DNA of 64,000 nt from JASGCP01 sp965263285 (GTDB lineage: Bacteria; Bacteroidota; Bacteroidia; Chitinophagales; Chitinophagaceae), in NCBI GenBank assembly GCA_965263285.1, contig CBDHHD010000016.1, forward strand, positions 992,001-1,056,000, given 5' to 3'. Under the pieces are notes generated by a model, which had not been told where the DNA came from, made no database searches, and saw only the letters and a program-made list of their open reading frames with translations. Position numbers and translations under genes: made by a program. Positions 18,099 through 28,875 of this stretch are shown here, piece after piece; the stretch's first letter is position 1, and every line of letters starts with the position of its first letter.

Positions 18099-20087
18099 AT
18101 GCATCCTTTTAAGTTTTTATTTTTGATTTCAATTTCTGTATTGTTTGTTATTTCTTGTACTAAGACAAACAACAATAATTCTACCCCCCCGACACCGCTT
18201 CCTACGGATAATAATTTTGTGGCTTCGGTTTCTTTGATTAGCAATAAAAATCTATTAGAATTATCTACCGATTCGTTTTTAGTTACGATTAAAAGCAATA
18301 ATCCCGCATCTGTTTTCACCATTACCCCGAACAAAAACCTAAGAGATACCAATAATGTGCAAGTAAATCCAACGAATCCCTTAAAGAATATCGCTTATAG
18401 AAGTTTTAAATTATATTATACGCCATCTGTTGGTGAAGGTGCAAATAATGGGAAGAGTACTACTTTTTCTTTTAATTTTGCCAATCAATTTGGGATTACT
18501 CAATCGATTTCTTTAAATATATCCATTTATACTTTATTTATTGCTAATATTAAACCATTTAGTACAAGAAATAATCCTAATTTTTTACTCTTAGATCAGC
18601 CCAATGTATTGAATTTAGATATTACACAAGGAGCTACTAAGCGATATACTTTTGTAACCACTATGTTAAGCAACGACTCTCTTGTTTTTAATAGTAAAAC
18701 ATATAGGCAAAATGACACTTTAATATTTAATCAATCTACGCCTTTTTATTCCTATAGATTGATATATACTCCTCGTGCAACTTTTAATGCTACTAATCCG
18801 GGTTTGCTTGCATTGAGAGTAGATACCATGAGTATTCCACCAACTACTACGCCGAGTACGGTTGCCATTACCGATACAATCTATTTTACATCGGAACCTG
18901 TAGTACTTAGAACTCCCGCTTCTAATGCCCTCAATCAATTTGTACAACCTACTTTTTCATGGGGTTTTAATTATCCTATATCGGGTACTTTAAACTATGC
19001 ATTATATTGGGGAACCAATCCGGCCAAATGGGGTAATATGGCGAATACATCCAATACTTCAATTACTAATCTAAACGTTTTGAATAATAATCAAAAATAT
19101 TATTGGTATGTTGTGGCTATGGATGCTAATGGAAATTTAGTGAGTAGGTCTAATATAGATAGCTTTACAACAGGGGGCGTATCTTTGCCTATATCGGCTT
19201 CAAACTTCAGTAGTGTAGCTTTAAATGGTAAAATATATTATTGCGGTGCTGTAACTGATGCTTTGAATTATGTTCCTACTGATCAATTATATATTTATGA
19301 TATTGCTAGCAGTACATGGACACAATCACCTATACCGGGTGGATCTAGATGGGGGGTGGCCATGAGTGTAGCAAATAATAATATTTATATCATTGGGGGG
19401 GCTTCAGGAAGTAGTTCTTTACAAAGAGTAGATATTTATAATACCCAAACAAGTACTTGGAAACAAGGTAGTAATATACCCACCGTAGGAAGATATAATA
19501 TGGGGGTTGCTACCATTGGAACTAATATATATGTATTTGGGGGTAGAAATATTTCACCTGGATTTGTTAATTATTTTAATCAGGTGGACCTATATAATAC
19601 AAATACTAATACATGGACAACTAATGTTACTCAAATACCTAATGCGCCAAACCATTCTATGGGAGTGGCAGCTATAGGAAATAGAATATATTTGATAGGG
19701 GGCGCTGATAACAATAGCGGTAGTACTAATATAGTTAATATCTTAGATGTAACGAATGGTTACAATTGGTCACTTGGAGCACCAGCACCTTCTACTTTAG
19801 TGTACAATACAGCAACAGTTATTGGTAATAATATTTATACAGGTTATTCTTATGCATCTATTTATCCTTCTTTTGTTTATCTTCCTAATGTTTTTTATAT
19901 TTATAATACTACAAATAATAGTTGGTCACAAACTCCACAAAATAGAGGATTTAGCGTTGTAAATTCGTCTCTTAGTAGTGTTGATAATAAAATATATGTA
20001 GCAGGTGGATTTAATAACGGTTTAAACTTACCTGAAACAAATACATTCTATATTTTTAATACTTCCACTAATCTGTGGGAGTATTAG
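18099..20087 (+). CDS. Kelch-repeat lipoprotein
   Basis: 662 residues. An SPII signal (FLISISVLFVISC, Cys at 20) makes it a surface or periplasmic lipoprotein. Residues ~25-270 are Asn/Thr/Ser-rich beta-sandwich-like sequence. A fibronectin-III-like segment follows (~270-355, LNYALYWGTNPAKWG... YYWYVVAMDANGN). Residues ~365-662 hold about six kelch blades, each with the double-Gly strand and 'W' (NNIYIIGGASGSSSLQRV, TNIYVFGGRN, NRIYLIGGADNNSG, NKIYVAGGFNNG). Kelch propellers bind proteins or sugars; the ligand is unknown. Monocistronic, flanked by IS debris on both sides. Confidence 0.88.
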   Translation: MHPFKFLFLISISVLFVISCTKTNNNNSTPPTPLPTDNNFVASVSLISNKNLLELSTDSFLVTIKSNNPASVFTITPNKNLRDTNNVQVNPTNPLKNIAYRSFKLYYTPSVGEGANNGKSTTFSFNFANQFGITQSISLNISIYTLFIANIKPFSTRNNPNFLLLDQPNVLNLDITQGATKRYTFVTTMLSNDSLVFNSKTYRQNDTLIFNQSTPFYSYRLIYTPRATFNATNPGLLALRVDTMSIPPTTTPSTVAITDTIYFTSEPVVLRTPASNALNQFVQPTFSWGFNYPISGTLNYALYWGTNPAKWGNMANTSNTSITNLNVLNNNQKYYWYVVAMDANGNLVSRSNIDSFTTGGVSLPISASNFSSVALNGKIYYCGAVTDALNYVPTDQLYIYDIASSTWTQSPIPGGSRWGVAMSVANNNIYIIGGASGSSSLQRVDIYNTQTSTWKQGSNIPTVGRYNMGVATIGTNIYVFGGRNISPGFVNYFNQVDLYNTNTNTWTTNVTQIPNAPNHSMGVAAIGNRIYLIGGADNNSGSTNIVNILDVTNGYNWSLGAPAPSTLVYNTATVIGNNIYTGYSYASIYPSFVYLPNVFYIYNTTNNSWSQTPQNRGFSVVNSSLSSVDNKIYVAGGFNNGLNLPETNTFYIFNTSTNLWEY

Positions 20088-20139
20088 TAGAAAGAAAGTA
20101 TCATTAAAACCTTGTTTAAATAAAAATAAGGGTTTTGTC

Positions 20140-20512
20140 AAGTTTTACAAGGTTTTTGATGGAAATTGATAATTCTTGAATGCAAATGTAGGATTTTAAT
20201 TTTAAATTCATCTGGTTTTTGAATAAAAAGTTCAGGTTTGAGTTCATACCATTTTTTTATTGCATCAAAAGGTGTTTTAACATCCAGCTCTTTTCTTAGT
20301 GAGCCATGTCTTCTATATAAATGTAGTACACTAAAAATTTCATTAAATCTTTTTCTAATTCATCTTTATTGTTATAGGTATATTTCAGGATAGTATTATT
20401 TTTAATTGTACCATTTACTCTTTCTACCATGCCATTGGTTTTAGGTGTTGAAGGCATCGTACATCTATGTTGTATATATTGTTTTCGGTACATTTTAAAT
20501 CCAGCAAGGATG
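20140..20512 (-). pseudogene. IS481 transposase, 3' fragment
   Basis: The minus strand encodes a piece homologous to the C-terminal third of the intact transposase at 30882: HRCTMPSTPKTNGMVERVNG (the catalytic Glu region), then NKDELEKDLMKFLVYYI, and, after frame changes, the tail that ends QLKPE..EFK. Several frameshifts and a missing 5' two-thirds make it dead. Confidence 0.8.
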
Positions 20513-20556
20513 GTTTGTTACAAAGTGTTCCTTTTTTACTTTCTTAGATTCAATAA

Positions 20557-20859
20557 ACATTATTCCACAACGAAAACAATATCCATGGAATAGAGCACAA
20601 CTATCAAGTATGGAAAAACAATGCTTTAACATACCAAATAAAAGCCATAAATAAAGTAGTAGCTACTTTTGACAGACATTTAAAAGGTATCGCTAACGCT
20701 ATAATCACCAGAACATCCAGTGCTAAACATGAAAATTTAAACGGGAAAATTCAAGCCGTTTTAGCAAAAGCACGCGGATTTATAAACTTCGAACGATTTA
20801 GAATTAATGCCCTATTCTATTTTGGAAATTTAAACCTTTTTCCATTAAAAAATTACTAA
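20557..20859 (+). pseudogene. ISL3-family transposase, C-terminal remnant
   Basis: About 100 codons remain: EHNYQVWKNNALTYQIKAI, then SSAKHENLNGKIQAVLAKAR and GFINFERFRINALFYFGNLN ending FPLKNY. This resembles the end of ISL3/IS204 transposases (the 'SN.E.LNGKI...RGF.nFe.fr..ilf..g.L.lfP' pattern). The 5' part is absent. ISL3 elements make 8-bp target duplications and often have GG-starting ends, which is of interest given the MITE families in this window. Confidence 0.65.
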
Positions 20860-20897
20860 TGCCCTAAAATTTAATATTTTTTATTTTTAGAAGTCCC

Positions 20898-20957
20898 CAT
20901 AAGATTGTTGATGAAAAATTTATTACCCCTTTGAATATAACCTTGTGAAATATGACA
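20898..20957. repeat. IS481-derived mini-element, decayed
   Basis: A GTTGTTGATGAAAAAT block followed 40 bp later by GTGAAATATGACA. These are the two IS481 termini brought close together, as at 28876 and 29676. Confidence 0.5.
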
Positions 20958-20984
20958 TATATTTATTTCAATAAACAATATTTT

Positions 20985-21139
20985 CCAATAAATCTATTGA
21001 CCTACCTGAGTAGTTACTTAAAAATAAACCCTTAAATTTGCATGTAGCAACAGTCTATTTTTATCAACAACCTTGTGAAACATGACAAGTAATTACAAAA
21101 AACACAAATAATCTTCCAGCAACTCAAAAAAAATGTAGC
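20985..21139. repeat. Family A fragments with an IS481 3' end between them
   Basis: CTACCTGAGTAGTTACTTA and, at 21087-21138, ATTACAAAAAACACAAATA...CCAGCAACTCAAAAAAAATG are family A pieces (the latter the right terminus). 21019-21087 is an IS481 3' end (AAATTTGCATGTAGCAACAG ... GTGAAACATGACA). This suggests IS481 once sat inside a family A copy. Confidence 0.55.
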
Positions 21140-24100
21140 TTATTTCTTATGTGTAATTTTGTGTTTCTTTTTTTTGCTATTATAAAGAATATTACCTACA
21201 TGTAAACTATCAAATGTGGTTCTATACGACAAGCTAACACCCGTTTGATTACGCTTCCCATTAGAAGTAGTCAAATCTACATTATCGGTATAAAAAGTAG
21301 TCAACCGCAATTTTTTATTTTTACTCAATATAAAATCCACCCTTACATCGGGCAAGAATACAAAACTATTATTTTGATTGGCTGATATTTGCTGGCCATT
21401 CACAGCAAAATCAATTCCGCTTCCTACATTAATCTGAATACGATCTTTTAATAAATTCTGATAATATTTCAGATCTAATGCGCTACGAGTGTAACCCACA
21501 TTGCTACTATTTCCCGTTGCCGACCCAATGGCGCCATAATCATTTAAACTCGTATTATAAAATGACGAATTAAGTCGAAAACGAATACTTTTATCCTTAA
21601 ATATCTTAGACAATAGATTACTTAAAATATCATTTAATCCTGTAGAAAGTACACTAGACAAAGTAGTTAATCCCGTATTACTTGCCACTTTAGCCGAATT
21701 ATTAGCTGATGCAGAAGTCCCCGATCCTTGATAAGGACTAAATGTATTAAAAAACACTAAAAATGCAACTTGCTTAATAAGTTCACTCTGATTAGATTCT
21801 ATATTAGAAATAATTTGTTGTAACACAAAATCATTTTGTAATTGTGTATTAGGCGGAAAATCAATCTTAAAATTTAATATAGGACGATCTATTGTTCCTT
21901 TTATTTCACAAATAACATATACATTTCCTTTATAACCTTTTGTATTATCACTAATAGACTGATCATAATTATCGGGCAGCAGGTTTTCTAATTGCACCCC
22001 CTCGGCTGTATATTGCGCCGACACATTTAATGCTGCATTAGAAGGATCCCCATTCCACTCTATATAACTATTTGTATTAGGCAATAGATAAAAATATCTT
22101 TTATAAATAGATTGCACATTAAATTTATATTGTCCCAATTCAATATTATACCTACCAAACATAGCGAAAGGCTTGCCTCCACCATCTACAATAGATATTT
22201 TACCCTCTCCCTTCGCCTCTATTTCATCTCCTGTTGCTTGATTCATCACTACATTAAATGTTACTTTAGGGGAAAAAAATAAATCAATATGAATGGCAAA
22301 ATTTGAAGCAGGCTTATTATAATCACTGTTGTTAGCTATTGCCACATGCTTAAATATAATTCCATCATTATTAAATGAATCTTTTGATGCACTATTAGGA
22401 ATAAAAATTGTAGTGCTATCTGTAGCATTAGCTTGAATATTCATCTTTAAATCATTATCATTTCCTTGAAATAAGAAACTTGCTTTCCCCACAGATGTCC
22501 CATAAAAATAAGGATTATCTGTTTGCTTTAAACGAATCAACATAATATGTGGAGAAGAAAGAGTAAAATGATAGTTCCTATTAAATAAATTATCAAATGT
22601 GATATTGCCTTCTCCCGTTCCTTTGTTACCCAACACATCATATAATACAAAATGTCCAAAATCAATCCTGTCGTCTTTAAAATGAAGGGTGAGGGAATCT
22701 ACATGATAAGGCACCTGCGTATAGTCTACTAATAAATTTACATTTTTTACCTGCAAATCTCCTCGTACGGTATTATGTAACTTGCCATTGGTTACTTGCA
22801 ATTCTCCTGTTGCTTTTCCTTGAAAATTAGAAAAAATACCAACAAAAAATTGATTCAAAAAACTAATATCTGTGTTTTGAAAATAAAATGTTCCTGTATG
22901 CGGTTCACTTACCCCATTATTTAAGTCGATAATCCCATTAGCAAATAGATGAGTTAATGAATTAGGAATAATAAGCTTATATTTAAGTAATTGGTCGGCA
23001 GAAGAAAAACTGCCATGTAGAGAAACATTGCCCAAATTGTCATTTCCTATTGAAAATTGCTTTATAGCCACATCGGCAAAGCCATTAGGCTTCGTCATCA
23101 AATCGGTAAAAATAAGTTTGCCAAATGCTTGCCCTAGAATAGGTGTTTGCGTGTTATTAAACAAACCAACAAAAGGAGCTATTGCTACATCCTTTAATAA
23201 TATCTGTAACTGATGATGTATCGAATCAGCTTGCAAATAAGTAGCGACATTAACAACCGAATTGCCTTGTTTAAACAACAGATTCTTAACAAAAATATCA
23301 TTAGGAGTAATGGTTACAAATCCATTTTTTTCAAGCAACCAATTATTATCTTTAAAGCCAATAACAGAAGGCTGAAAAGAAATAACCATACTGTCGGGAA
23401 AAGCATGTAATTGTGCATGAATCTCAGCCTTTTTTATGTTTACTTTCCCCTCTGTATACAAATCAAGCATGGAAAGATTGTCTACTTTTTTTGTTTTAAA
23501 CAAAATAGATGAATGAGGAAATACAAGACTATCTGTAAATGCTAACCCATCTACAGTAGCATTTACTAATAACGAATCAGGATTAGCTAACCCATCTATA
23601 TATAGATTAGAAAACCGAATATGATCATATTGCACAAATGGAATGGAGCCCAATAGTTTCATTCGCTGTATTTTTGATTGAAATTCCCCATATATATCTA
23701 CACTATCAAAACCATTTATATTCGGTTTAAAGAAAGTAATATAAGGACTTACCTTGTGGGTTTGTATATGAAAAGAATAATCTTCATTCAACAATATATT
23801 TGAATCTACATCAGGTAGAATAGTAGGATAATAATAATGCAAAAAATGTTGTAAACTATTTCGAATACCAAGAATAGTAAAATTCCCCAACATATTAATA
23901 TCAAAATCTTTTCCTTTTAATTGCAAGAAATTTCTATCTTCACTTTTAGAAGATATGAGTTGCAATGAATCAAAATGTAATATAGAAGTAGGATTTTTGT
24001 AAAATATAGCATTTGTAAAAGAAACTTCTCCTAATATGTTATCTATACGACTGCCTTTCATAGATAAAGAAAAATCACTACTCAAAATAGTAGGTTTAAT

Positions 24101-25954
24101 AGATAGTCGCAAATTATTTAAATTAATATGATCTAACCTCCCTTTTACAAATGTACGCAATAAAGGATCTTTAATATTCATCTCAAATGCACTATGCGCT
24201 TTAAAGTTCGTATCAAGAATAGATACCATGCCTCGTATATACCCATTATTAAATATGCCATTTGCTTTAATAGCATGAAACGAATATGCATTTACCTCTA
24301 TAGAATCTATTGTACCATAAAATACATTTTGAAATTCATGTGCTTGTGAATTATAATTCCCTGTTAGATGACATGTAAGAGCTGTATTCCCTAACGAAGA
24401 CATATTGCCACCTAACCACCTCCCTATTTCCCATTGTGGTGTAAAGATATCTCCATCGTATGAAAATAATGTCGGAGATAGTATATTATGAAAATTAATT
24501 TGCTCTCCAATAGTACCCCACTGAGTTATTACATGCCCTATAGTAGACAATGTTTTAATAGATCCATTTACAGCCCCCTGATATTGCATAACACCTGGAA
24601 AAAACCGATATAAAGTATTTTTTTTGTCGGTAGATAGCGGTATATAAGGAAGCCAATCACTTAATGATGTACGAATCCTACAATAAGAAGAGGCCACTGA
24701 TACATCTTGGAGAGATAATAGATTATTCACTTGTATATTGGTAGAAATAGATGCATTTCCCTTTTGTAATAACAAGTTCTTAATATAAAAAGAATTAACT
24801 ATTCCTTTCATATATCCAGATGTGGATACCCCTCCTATATGATAAGACGATATAACAGGAGCAAAAAAAGCAATATCATCGGCATGTATAAAACTATTTT
24901 TTAATCTCGCAACAATAGTAACACGATTTAAAAAATCACTAAAATCTTTATAAAAAGATTGATAACACATAGCATAATAATGGGTAATATGACTCTTTTC
25001 TGTTTGTAGATCAAGTGCTGAAAACTCCATTATACGCGGATTTAACAAAAAATGTGTATGCACCTGTCGAATAGTAAGTCCACTTTGCTCAGTTGCACTT
25101 GCCTGAGGCACCCATGCACGAATAGTATCTCCTATTAAACTAAAATTTTTTACTATTCCATTTACATGATTAATATGAATATGATACCAATCAAAACCAC
25201 GATTTCTATAAGGCTTATCTGATTGTATAATATGTATGGAACCATTCATAAGACGGCAGTTCTTCATTTGTAATTTTATATAAGCGGTATTAAAATATAC
25301 ACTAGTATCGGCCTCTATTATACTGTCTAAACTAGATGGTCGCTTACCCTTGTACTCATCAATTAACAAATAAGGATTATCCATTTTCACTGATTGTAAA
25401 CTAATGGTGTCTCCCGCTTGAATACCTAATGCATGTAAATGCCCTACTTTATATATAATATTTTGCCCGGCCCAATGATCAAAATATTCATAATCCATTT
25501 TGGTAATATTTATTTCATCAATCCGAAAGGGAGATTTAGGCGAGCGTGTACTTGTATCAGTTGATGATGATAAATGATATAAAAAAGCATCATTCCATAT
25601 ACTATCCGTACGATGACCATAATAAACCACATTATTTAAAGATAAATAATGAATGTGCCAATTTTTCTTTAAAAAAAAATAATCCGTTACCCAAAGATTC
25701 AAATGGCCTATAGACAGTAATGTATCTTGAGAATGATCTTTAATTAATATATTATCGATATATAATTTATTAAATAATGAAAAGCTCACATGTGAAACCC
25801 TCACTTCTGCATGCATCACTTGAGAAAGATGACTAGCTACTTGTTTGCCAATCCAATTTTGTACAATAGGAACTTGTATTCCTACCCATAAAAATAGAAA
25901 AAAAAGAAGTATAACAAGAAAACTCTTATAAATAATTTTTAAAGTAAAGTACAA
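21140..25954 (-). CDS. TamB-like translocation/assembly protein (DUF490)
   Basis: 1604 residues, the longest gene here. An N-terminal signal anchor (residues ~5-28, SFLVILLFFLFLWVGI) is followed by an AsmA-like beginning (HLSQVMHAEVRVSHVSFSLF) and well over 1000 residues of repetitive beta structure. The C-terminal ~350 residues show the DUF490/TamB signature: GEGKISIVDGGGKPFAMFGR, then YIEWNGDPSNAALNVSAQY and VICEIKGTIDRPILNF, ending in a porin-like tail. Bacterial AsmA-like proteins bridge inner and outer membranes and move lipid or help outer-membrane biogenesis. In Bacteroidota the tail resembles BamA-interacting forms. Monocistronic; the gene ends in family A debris. Confidence 0.88.
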   Translation of the reverse strand: MYFTLKIIYKSFLVILLFFLFLWVGIQVPIVQNWIGKQVASHLSQVMHAEVRVSHVSFSLFNKLYIDNILIKDHSQDTLLSIGHLNLWVTDYFFLKKNWHIHYLSLNNVVYYGHRTDSIWNDAFLYHLSSSTDTSTRSPKSPFRIDEINITKMDYEYFDHWAGQNIIYKVGHLHALGIQAGDTISLQSVKMDNPYLLIDEYKGKRPSSLDSIIEADTSVYFNTAYIKLQMKNCRLMNGSIHIIQSDKPYRNRGFDWYHIHINHVNGIVKNFSLIGDTIRAWVPQASATEQSGLTIRQVHTHFLLNPRIMEFSALDLQTEKSHITHYYAMCYQSFYKDFSDFLNRVTIVARLKNSFIHADDIAFFAPVISSYHIGGVSTSGYMKGIVNSFYIKNLLLQKGNASISTNIQVNNLLSLQDVSVASSYCRIRTSLSDWLPYIPLSTDKKNTLYRFFPGVMQYQGAVNGSIKTLSTIGHVITQWGTIGEQINFHNILSPTLFSYDGDIFTPQWEIGRWLGGNMSSLGNTALTCHLTGNYNSQAHEFQNVFYGTIDSIEVNAYSFHAIKANGIFNNGYIRGMVSILDTNFKAHSAFEMNIKDPLLRTFVKGRLDHINLNNLRLSIKPTILSSDFSLSMKGSRIDNILGEVSFTNAIFYKNPTSILHFDSLQLISSKSEDRNFLQLKGKDFDINMLGNFTILGIRNSLQHFLHYYYPTILPDVDSNILLNEDYSFHIQTHKVSPYITFFKPNINGFDSVDIYGEFQSKIQRMKLLGSIPFVQYDHIRFSNLYIDGLANPDSLLVNATVDGLAFTDSLVFPHSSILFKTKKVDNLSMLDLYTEGKVNIKKAEIHAQLHAFPDSMVISFQPSVIGFKDNNWLLEKNGFVTITPNDIFVKNLLFKQGNSVVNVATYLQADSIHHQLQILLKDVAIAPFVGLFNNTQTPILGQAFGKLIFTDLMTKPNGFADVAIKQFSIGNDNLGNVSLHGSFSSADQLLKYKLIIPNSLTHLFANGIIDLNNGVSEPHTGTFYFQNTDISFLNQFFVGIFSNFQGKATGELQVTNGKLHNTVRGDLQVKNVNLLVDYTQVPYHVDSLTLHFKDDRIDFGHFVLYDVLGNKGTGEGNITFDNLFNRNYHFTLSSPHIMLIRLKQTDNPYFYGTSVGKASFLFQGNDNDLKMNIQANATDSTTIFIPNSASKDSFNNDGIIFKHVAIANNSDYNKPASNFAIHIDLFFSPKVTFNVVMNQATGDEIEAKGEGKISIVDGGGKPFAMFGRYNIELGQYKFNVQSIYKRYFYLLPNTNSYIEWNGDPSNAALNVSAQYTAEGVQLENLLPDNYDQSISDNTKGYKGNVYVICEIKGTIDRPILNFKIDFPPNTQLQNDFVLQQIISNIESNQSELIKQVAFLVFFNTFSPYQGSGTSASANNSAKVASNTGLTTLSSVLSTGLNDILSNLLSKIFKDKSIRFRLNSSFYNTSLNDYGAIGSATGNSSNVGYTRSALDLKYYQNLLKDRIQINVGSGIDFAVNGQQISANQNNSFVFLPDVRVDFILSKNKKLRLTTFYTDNVDLTTSNGKRNQTGVSLSYRTTFDSLHVGNILYNSKKKKHKITHKK

Positions 25955-26099
25955 GGACTATAATATTTGTATCAAATTTACAATAGTTATTTTAAACAAA
26001 AAGTAAAAAATTATAAGAAGAGATAGCAAGTTGTTGTTTGAACTGCTAAACATAGTGTGTAGCTTTCTTTACTTTTATCTCAATCCATCAAATAATGTG

Positions 26100-26252
26100 T
26101 CCCTACTCTTTATCTGCAGGCTTGATTTTTTTGTTTCTTTCTTTTGTATCAAGACAAAAGAAAGAAAAAGATATAAAAAACGAGTATGAACCTATACATG
26201 AGTAGTTGCCATTTATTAAAAACCTCTTAGCACCTTAAAAAAGGATGTAGCC
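26100..26252. repeat. Family A element, right half only
   Basis: Begins at the CTCTTTATCTGCAGGCTTGA arm and continues through the TTTCTTTTGTATCAAGACAAAAG hairpin to the subtype-2 terminus CACCTTAAAAAAGGATGTAG then CC. The left half is missing. It lies between the divergent TamB-like gene and hppA. The rest of 25955-26348 shows nothing but the hppA promoter. Confidence 0.75.
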
Positions 26253-26308
26253 AAAAAACAAAACATAATTCGCTAATAAAAAATATAAACTAAAAAACTT
26301 AAATAATT

Positions 26309-26316
26309 TACCTTTG
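26309..26316 (+). promoter_or_regulatory. Bacteroidota -7 element for hppA
   Basis: TACCTTTG followed by CATTC fits TAnnTTTG, 33 bp upstream of the ATG at 26349. Confidence 0.5.
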
Positions 26317-26348
26317 CATTCTTTAAAAAAACTTAAGATTTAAAAAAT

Positions 26349-28598
26349 ATGTTAAATAATATATTCTATCTAGTTCCTATATTAGGCATAGTAGGACTCA
26401 TTTATACTCTTATAAAATTTGCGTGGGTATCTAAACAAGATCCAGGGAATAGCCACATGCAAGAAATTAGTAAATATATTGCTGATGGAGCAATGGCTTT
26501 TTTAAAATCCGAATGGAAGATACTCAGTTATTTTGTTGTTATAGTAGCAATCCTGTTAGGCATTATGGCATCACAAAATGCTAACTCACATTGGACAATT
26601 GCTATTGCTTTTATTGTAGGAGCCTTTTTTAGTTGTTTAGCAGGTTTTATTGGCATGAAAATAGCCACTAAAGCAAATGTAAGAACAGCCCAAGCCGCAC
26701 ATGATAGTCTGAGTAAAGCATTAAAAGTATCATTTATAGGTGGCTCTGTTATGGGTTTAGGGGTAGCTGGCTTAGCTGTATTAGGATTAGGTTCTTTGTT
26801 TATGATTATTGTATATTCTTTAGGAGTAGTGAGCAATAATAGCCTGCCTATGGAAAAAGCGATGGAAATATTAACAGGATTTTCTTTAGGCGCAGAATCA
26901 ATTGCGTTGTTTGCTCGAGTAGGAGGAGGTATTTATACAAAAGCGGCTGATGTAGGAGCCGATTTAGTAGGGAAAGTAGAAGCAGGTATCCCAGAAGACG
27001 ATCCGCGCAATCCTGCAACAATTGCAGACAATGTAGGCGACAATGTAGGCGATGTAGCAGGCATGGGAGCTGATTTATTTGGTTCTTATGTAGCAACAGT
27101 ATTAGCCACAATGGTATTGGGAAGAGAAACCCAATCAATAGATAATTTTAATGGATTTGCACCTATTCTACTACCGATGATAATTGCAGGTATGGGAATT
27201 ATATTTTCTATTGTTGGAACTTGGTTTGTACGCATAAGCAAAAACAGCGAAATTACCCCTCAAAAAGTGCAAAAAGCACTAAATGCAGGCAATTGGGGCT
27301 CTATTATCTTAACAGCTATTGCTTGTATTGGAATTGTTGCATATATATTACCCGACAGTTTTGTTTTCCGTCCCAATACACCAGAACAATTTATTGTTTA
27401 TAAATGGGGTGTATTAGGAGCTATCTTTGTAGGCTTAGCAGTAGGTACACTTATTAGTATAATTACAGAATATTATACTGCCATGGGTAAGCGACCTGTT
27501 CGCTCTATTGTAGAGCAATCAGGCACCGGACACGCTACCAATATTATTGGGGGCTTAGCAGTAGGAATGGAATCTACTTTTTTGCCCATCATTGTATTAG
27601 CAGTTGGTATTGTATGTGCATACAACTGCGCAGGTTTATATGGGGTAGCTATTGCCGCTGCCGGCATGATGGCAACTACAGCTATGCAATTGAGTATCGA
27701 CGCATTTGGTCCTATTTCTGATAACGCAGGAGGAATAGCAGAGATGAGCGAACTGCCTAAAGAAATACGAGAAAAAACAGATGTGCTTGACGCAGTGGGA
27801 AATACAACAGCAGCCACTGGAAAAGGCTTTGCTATTGCTTCTGCAGCCCTTACATCTTTAGCACTATTTGCGGCTTTCGTAGGCGTGGCAGGTATTAGAG
27901 GTATTGATATTTATAAGGCAAAAGTACTAGCATCGGTATTTGTGGGTGCTATGGTTCCCTTTTTATTTTCTTCCCTTGCTATTAGAGCAGTAGGACAAGC
28001 AGCCATGAGTATGGTACAAGAAGTAAGACGACAATTTAAAGAAATACCAGGTATCATGGAAGGAAAAGCAAAACCAGAATATGAAAAATGTATAGCTATT
28101 TCTACACAAGCATCTATTAAAAAAATGGTTTTACCGGGTGCTTTAGCTATCGTAGCACCTATTATTATTGGATTTCTACTCGGCCCCGAACCATTAGGCG
28201 GTTTTCTTTGTGGCGCTACCGTATGCGGTGTGTTATTAGGTATTTTTCAAAACAATGCTGGGGGAGCTTGGGATAATGCTAAAAAAAGTTTCGAAAAAGG
28301 AGTGGTTATAAATGGACAAACATATTATAAAAAAAGCGAACCCCATAAAGCCTCTGTTACAGGAGATACAGTGGGAGATCCTTTTAAAGACACTTCTGGT
28401 CCATCTATGAATATTCTTATTAAATTAATGAGTATTGTTTCTCTTGTTATTGCACCATCATTGAAAAGTATATACCAGCCTAATACTCCTACTTCATTTA
28501 ATTTAAATCATTATATTGAAAAAAATCACACATCAACCTATACACAATACAACTATTTGTCGTCTAATAATAATGTGAATTATAGTAATATAAAGTAG
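26349..28598 (+). CDS. hppA: K+-dependent membrane pyrophosphatase (H+ or Na+ pump)
   Basis: 749 residues and ~16 transmembrane helices. It couples PPi hydrolysis to cation export across the inner membrane. Signature DVGADLVGKVEAGIPEDDPR at ~201-220 binds Mg-PPi, and NVGDNVGDVAGMGADLFGS follows. GNTTAATGKG has Ala after GNTT, as in K+-dependent enzymes (K+-independent ones have Lys). ESIALFARVGGG places a Glu as in Na+-pumping Bacteroidota relatives, but the ion cannot be settled by eye. GDTVGDPFKDTSGPSMNI near the end is intact. The last ~45 residues (Asn/Tyr/Ser/Thr-rich) extend beyond the usual end and look non-conserved. Monocistronic. Confidence 0.96.
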   Translation: MLNNIFYLVPILGIVGLIYTLIKFAWVSKQDPGNSHMQEISKYIADGAMAFLKSEWKILSYFVVIVAILLGIMASQNANSHWTIAIAFIVGAFFSCLAGFIGMKIATKANVRTAQAAHDSLSKALKVSFIGGSVMGLGVAGLAVLGLGSLFMIIVYSLGVVSNNSLPMEKAMEILTGFSLGAESIALFARVGGGIYTKAADVGADLVGKVEAGIPEDDPRNPATIADNVGDNVGDVAGMGADLFGSYVATVLATMVLGRETQSIDNFNGFAPILLPMIIAGMGIIFSIVGTWFVRISKNSEITPQKVQKALNAGNWGSIILTAIACIGIVAYILPDSFVFRPNTPEQFIVYKWGVLGAIFVGLAVGTLISIITEYYTAMGKRPVRSIVEQSGTGHATNIIGGLAVGMESTFLPIIVLAVGIVCAYNCAGLYGVAIAAAGMMATTAMQLSIDAFGPISDNAGGIAEMSELPKEIREKTDVLDAVGNTTAATGKGFAIASAALTSLALFAAFVGVAGIRGIDIYKAKVLASVFVGAMVPFLFSSLAIRAVGQAAMSMVQEVRRQFKEIPGIMEGKAKPEYEKCIAISTQASIKKMVLPGALAIVAPIIIGFLLGPEPLGGFLCGATVCGVLLGIFQNNAGGAWDNAKKSFEKGVVINGQTYYKKSEPHKASVTGDTVGDPFKDTSGPSMNILIKLMSIVSLVIAPSLKSIYQPNTPTSFNLNHYIEKNHTSTYTQYNYLSSNNNVNYSNIK

Positions 28599-28740
28599 AT
28601 ATAGCAAGTTCTCAGCTACATATTTATTGGTATTGATTTTTTATTATACCTTTCTTTCTTCTTATTGCCTTGATACAACAAGTGTAATCTGTTTTTTAAT
28701 TCTCCGACATATAACTATTAAATTATGTATGCTACGACAA

Positions 28741-28815
28741 GGCTAAGTCTTTTTTCAGGTGCTAAAATAAATACAATTGTAACTGCTTAGTTAACTCAAT
28801 AAATTGTATCCTGTC
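28741..28815. repeat. Family A left terminus fragment
   Basis: GGCTAAGTCTTTTTTCAGG then TGCTAAAATAAATACAATT resembles the left end of the copy at 46828. Only the first ~75 bp remain. Apart from this fragment and the mini-element, 28599-28984 shows nothing. Confidence 0.55.
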
Positions 28816-28875
28816 AATAAATTTATGCCAAATTTTGCGGTAGCTATAAAATATTGATAATCAAGAATAGATAAT

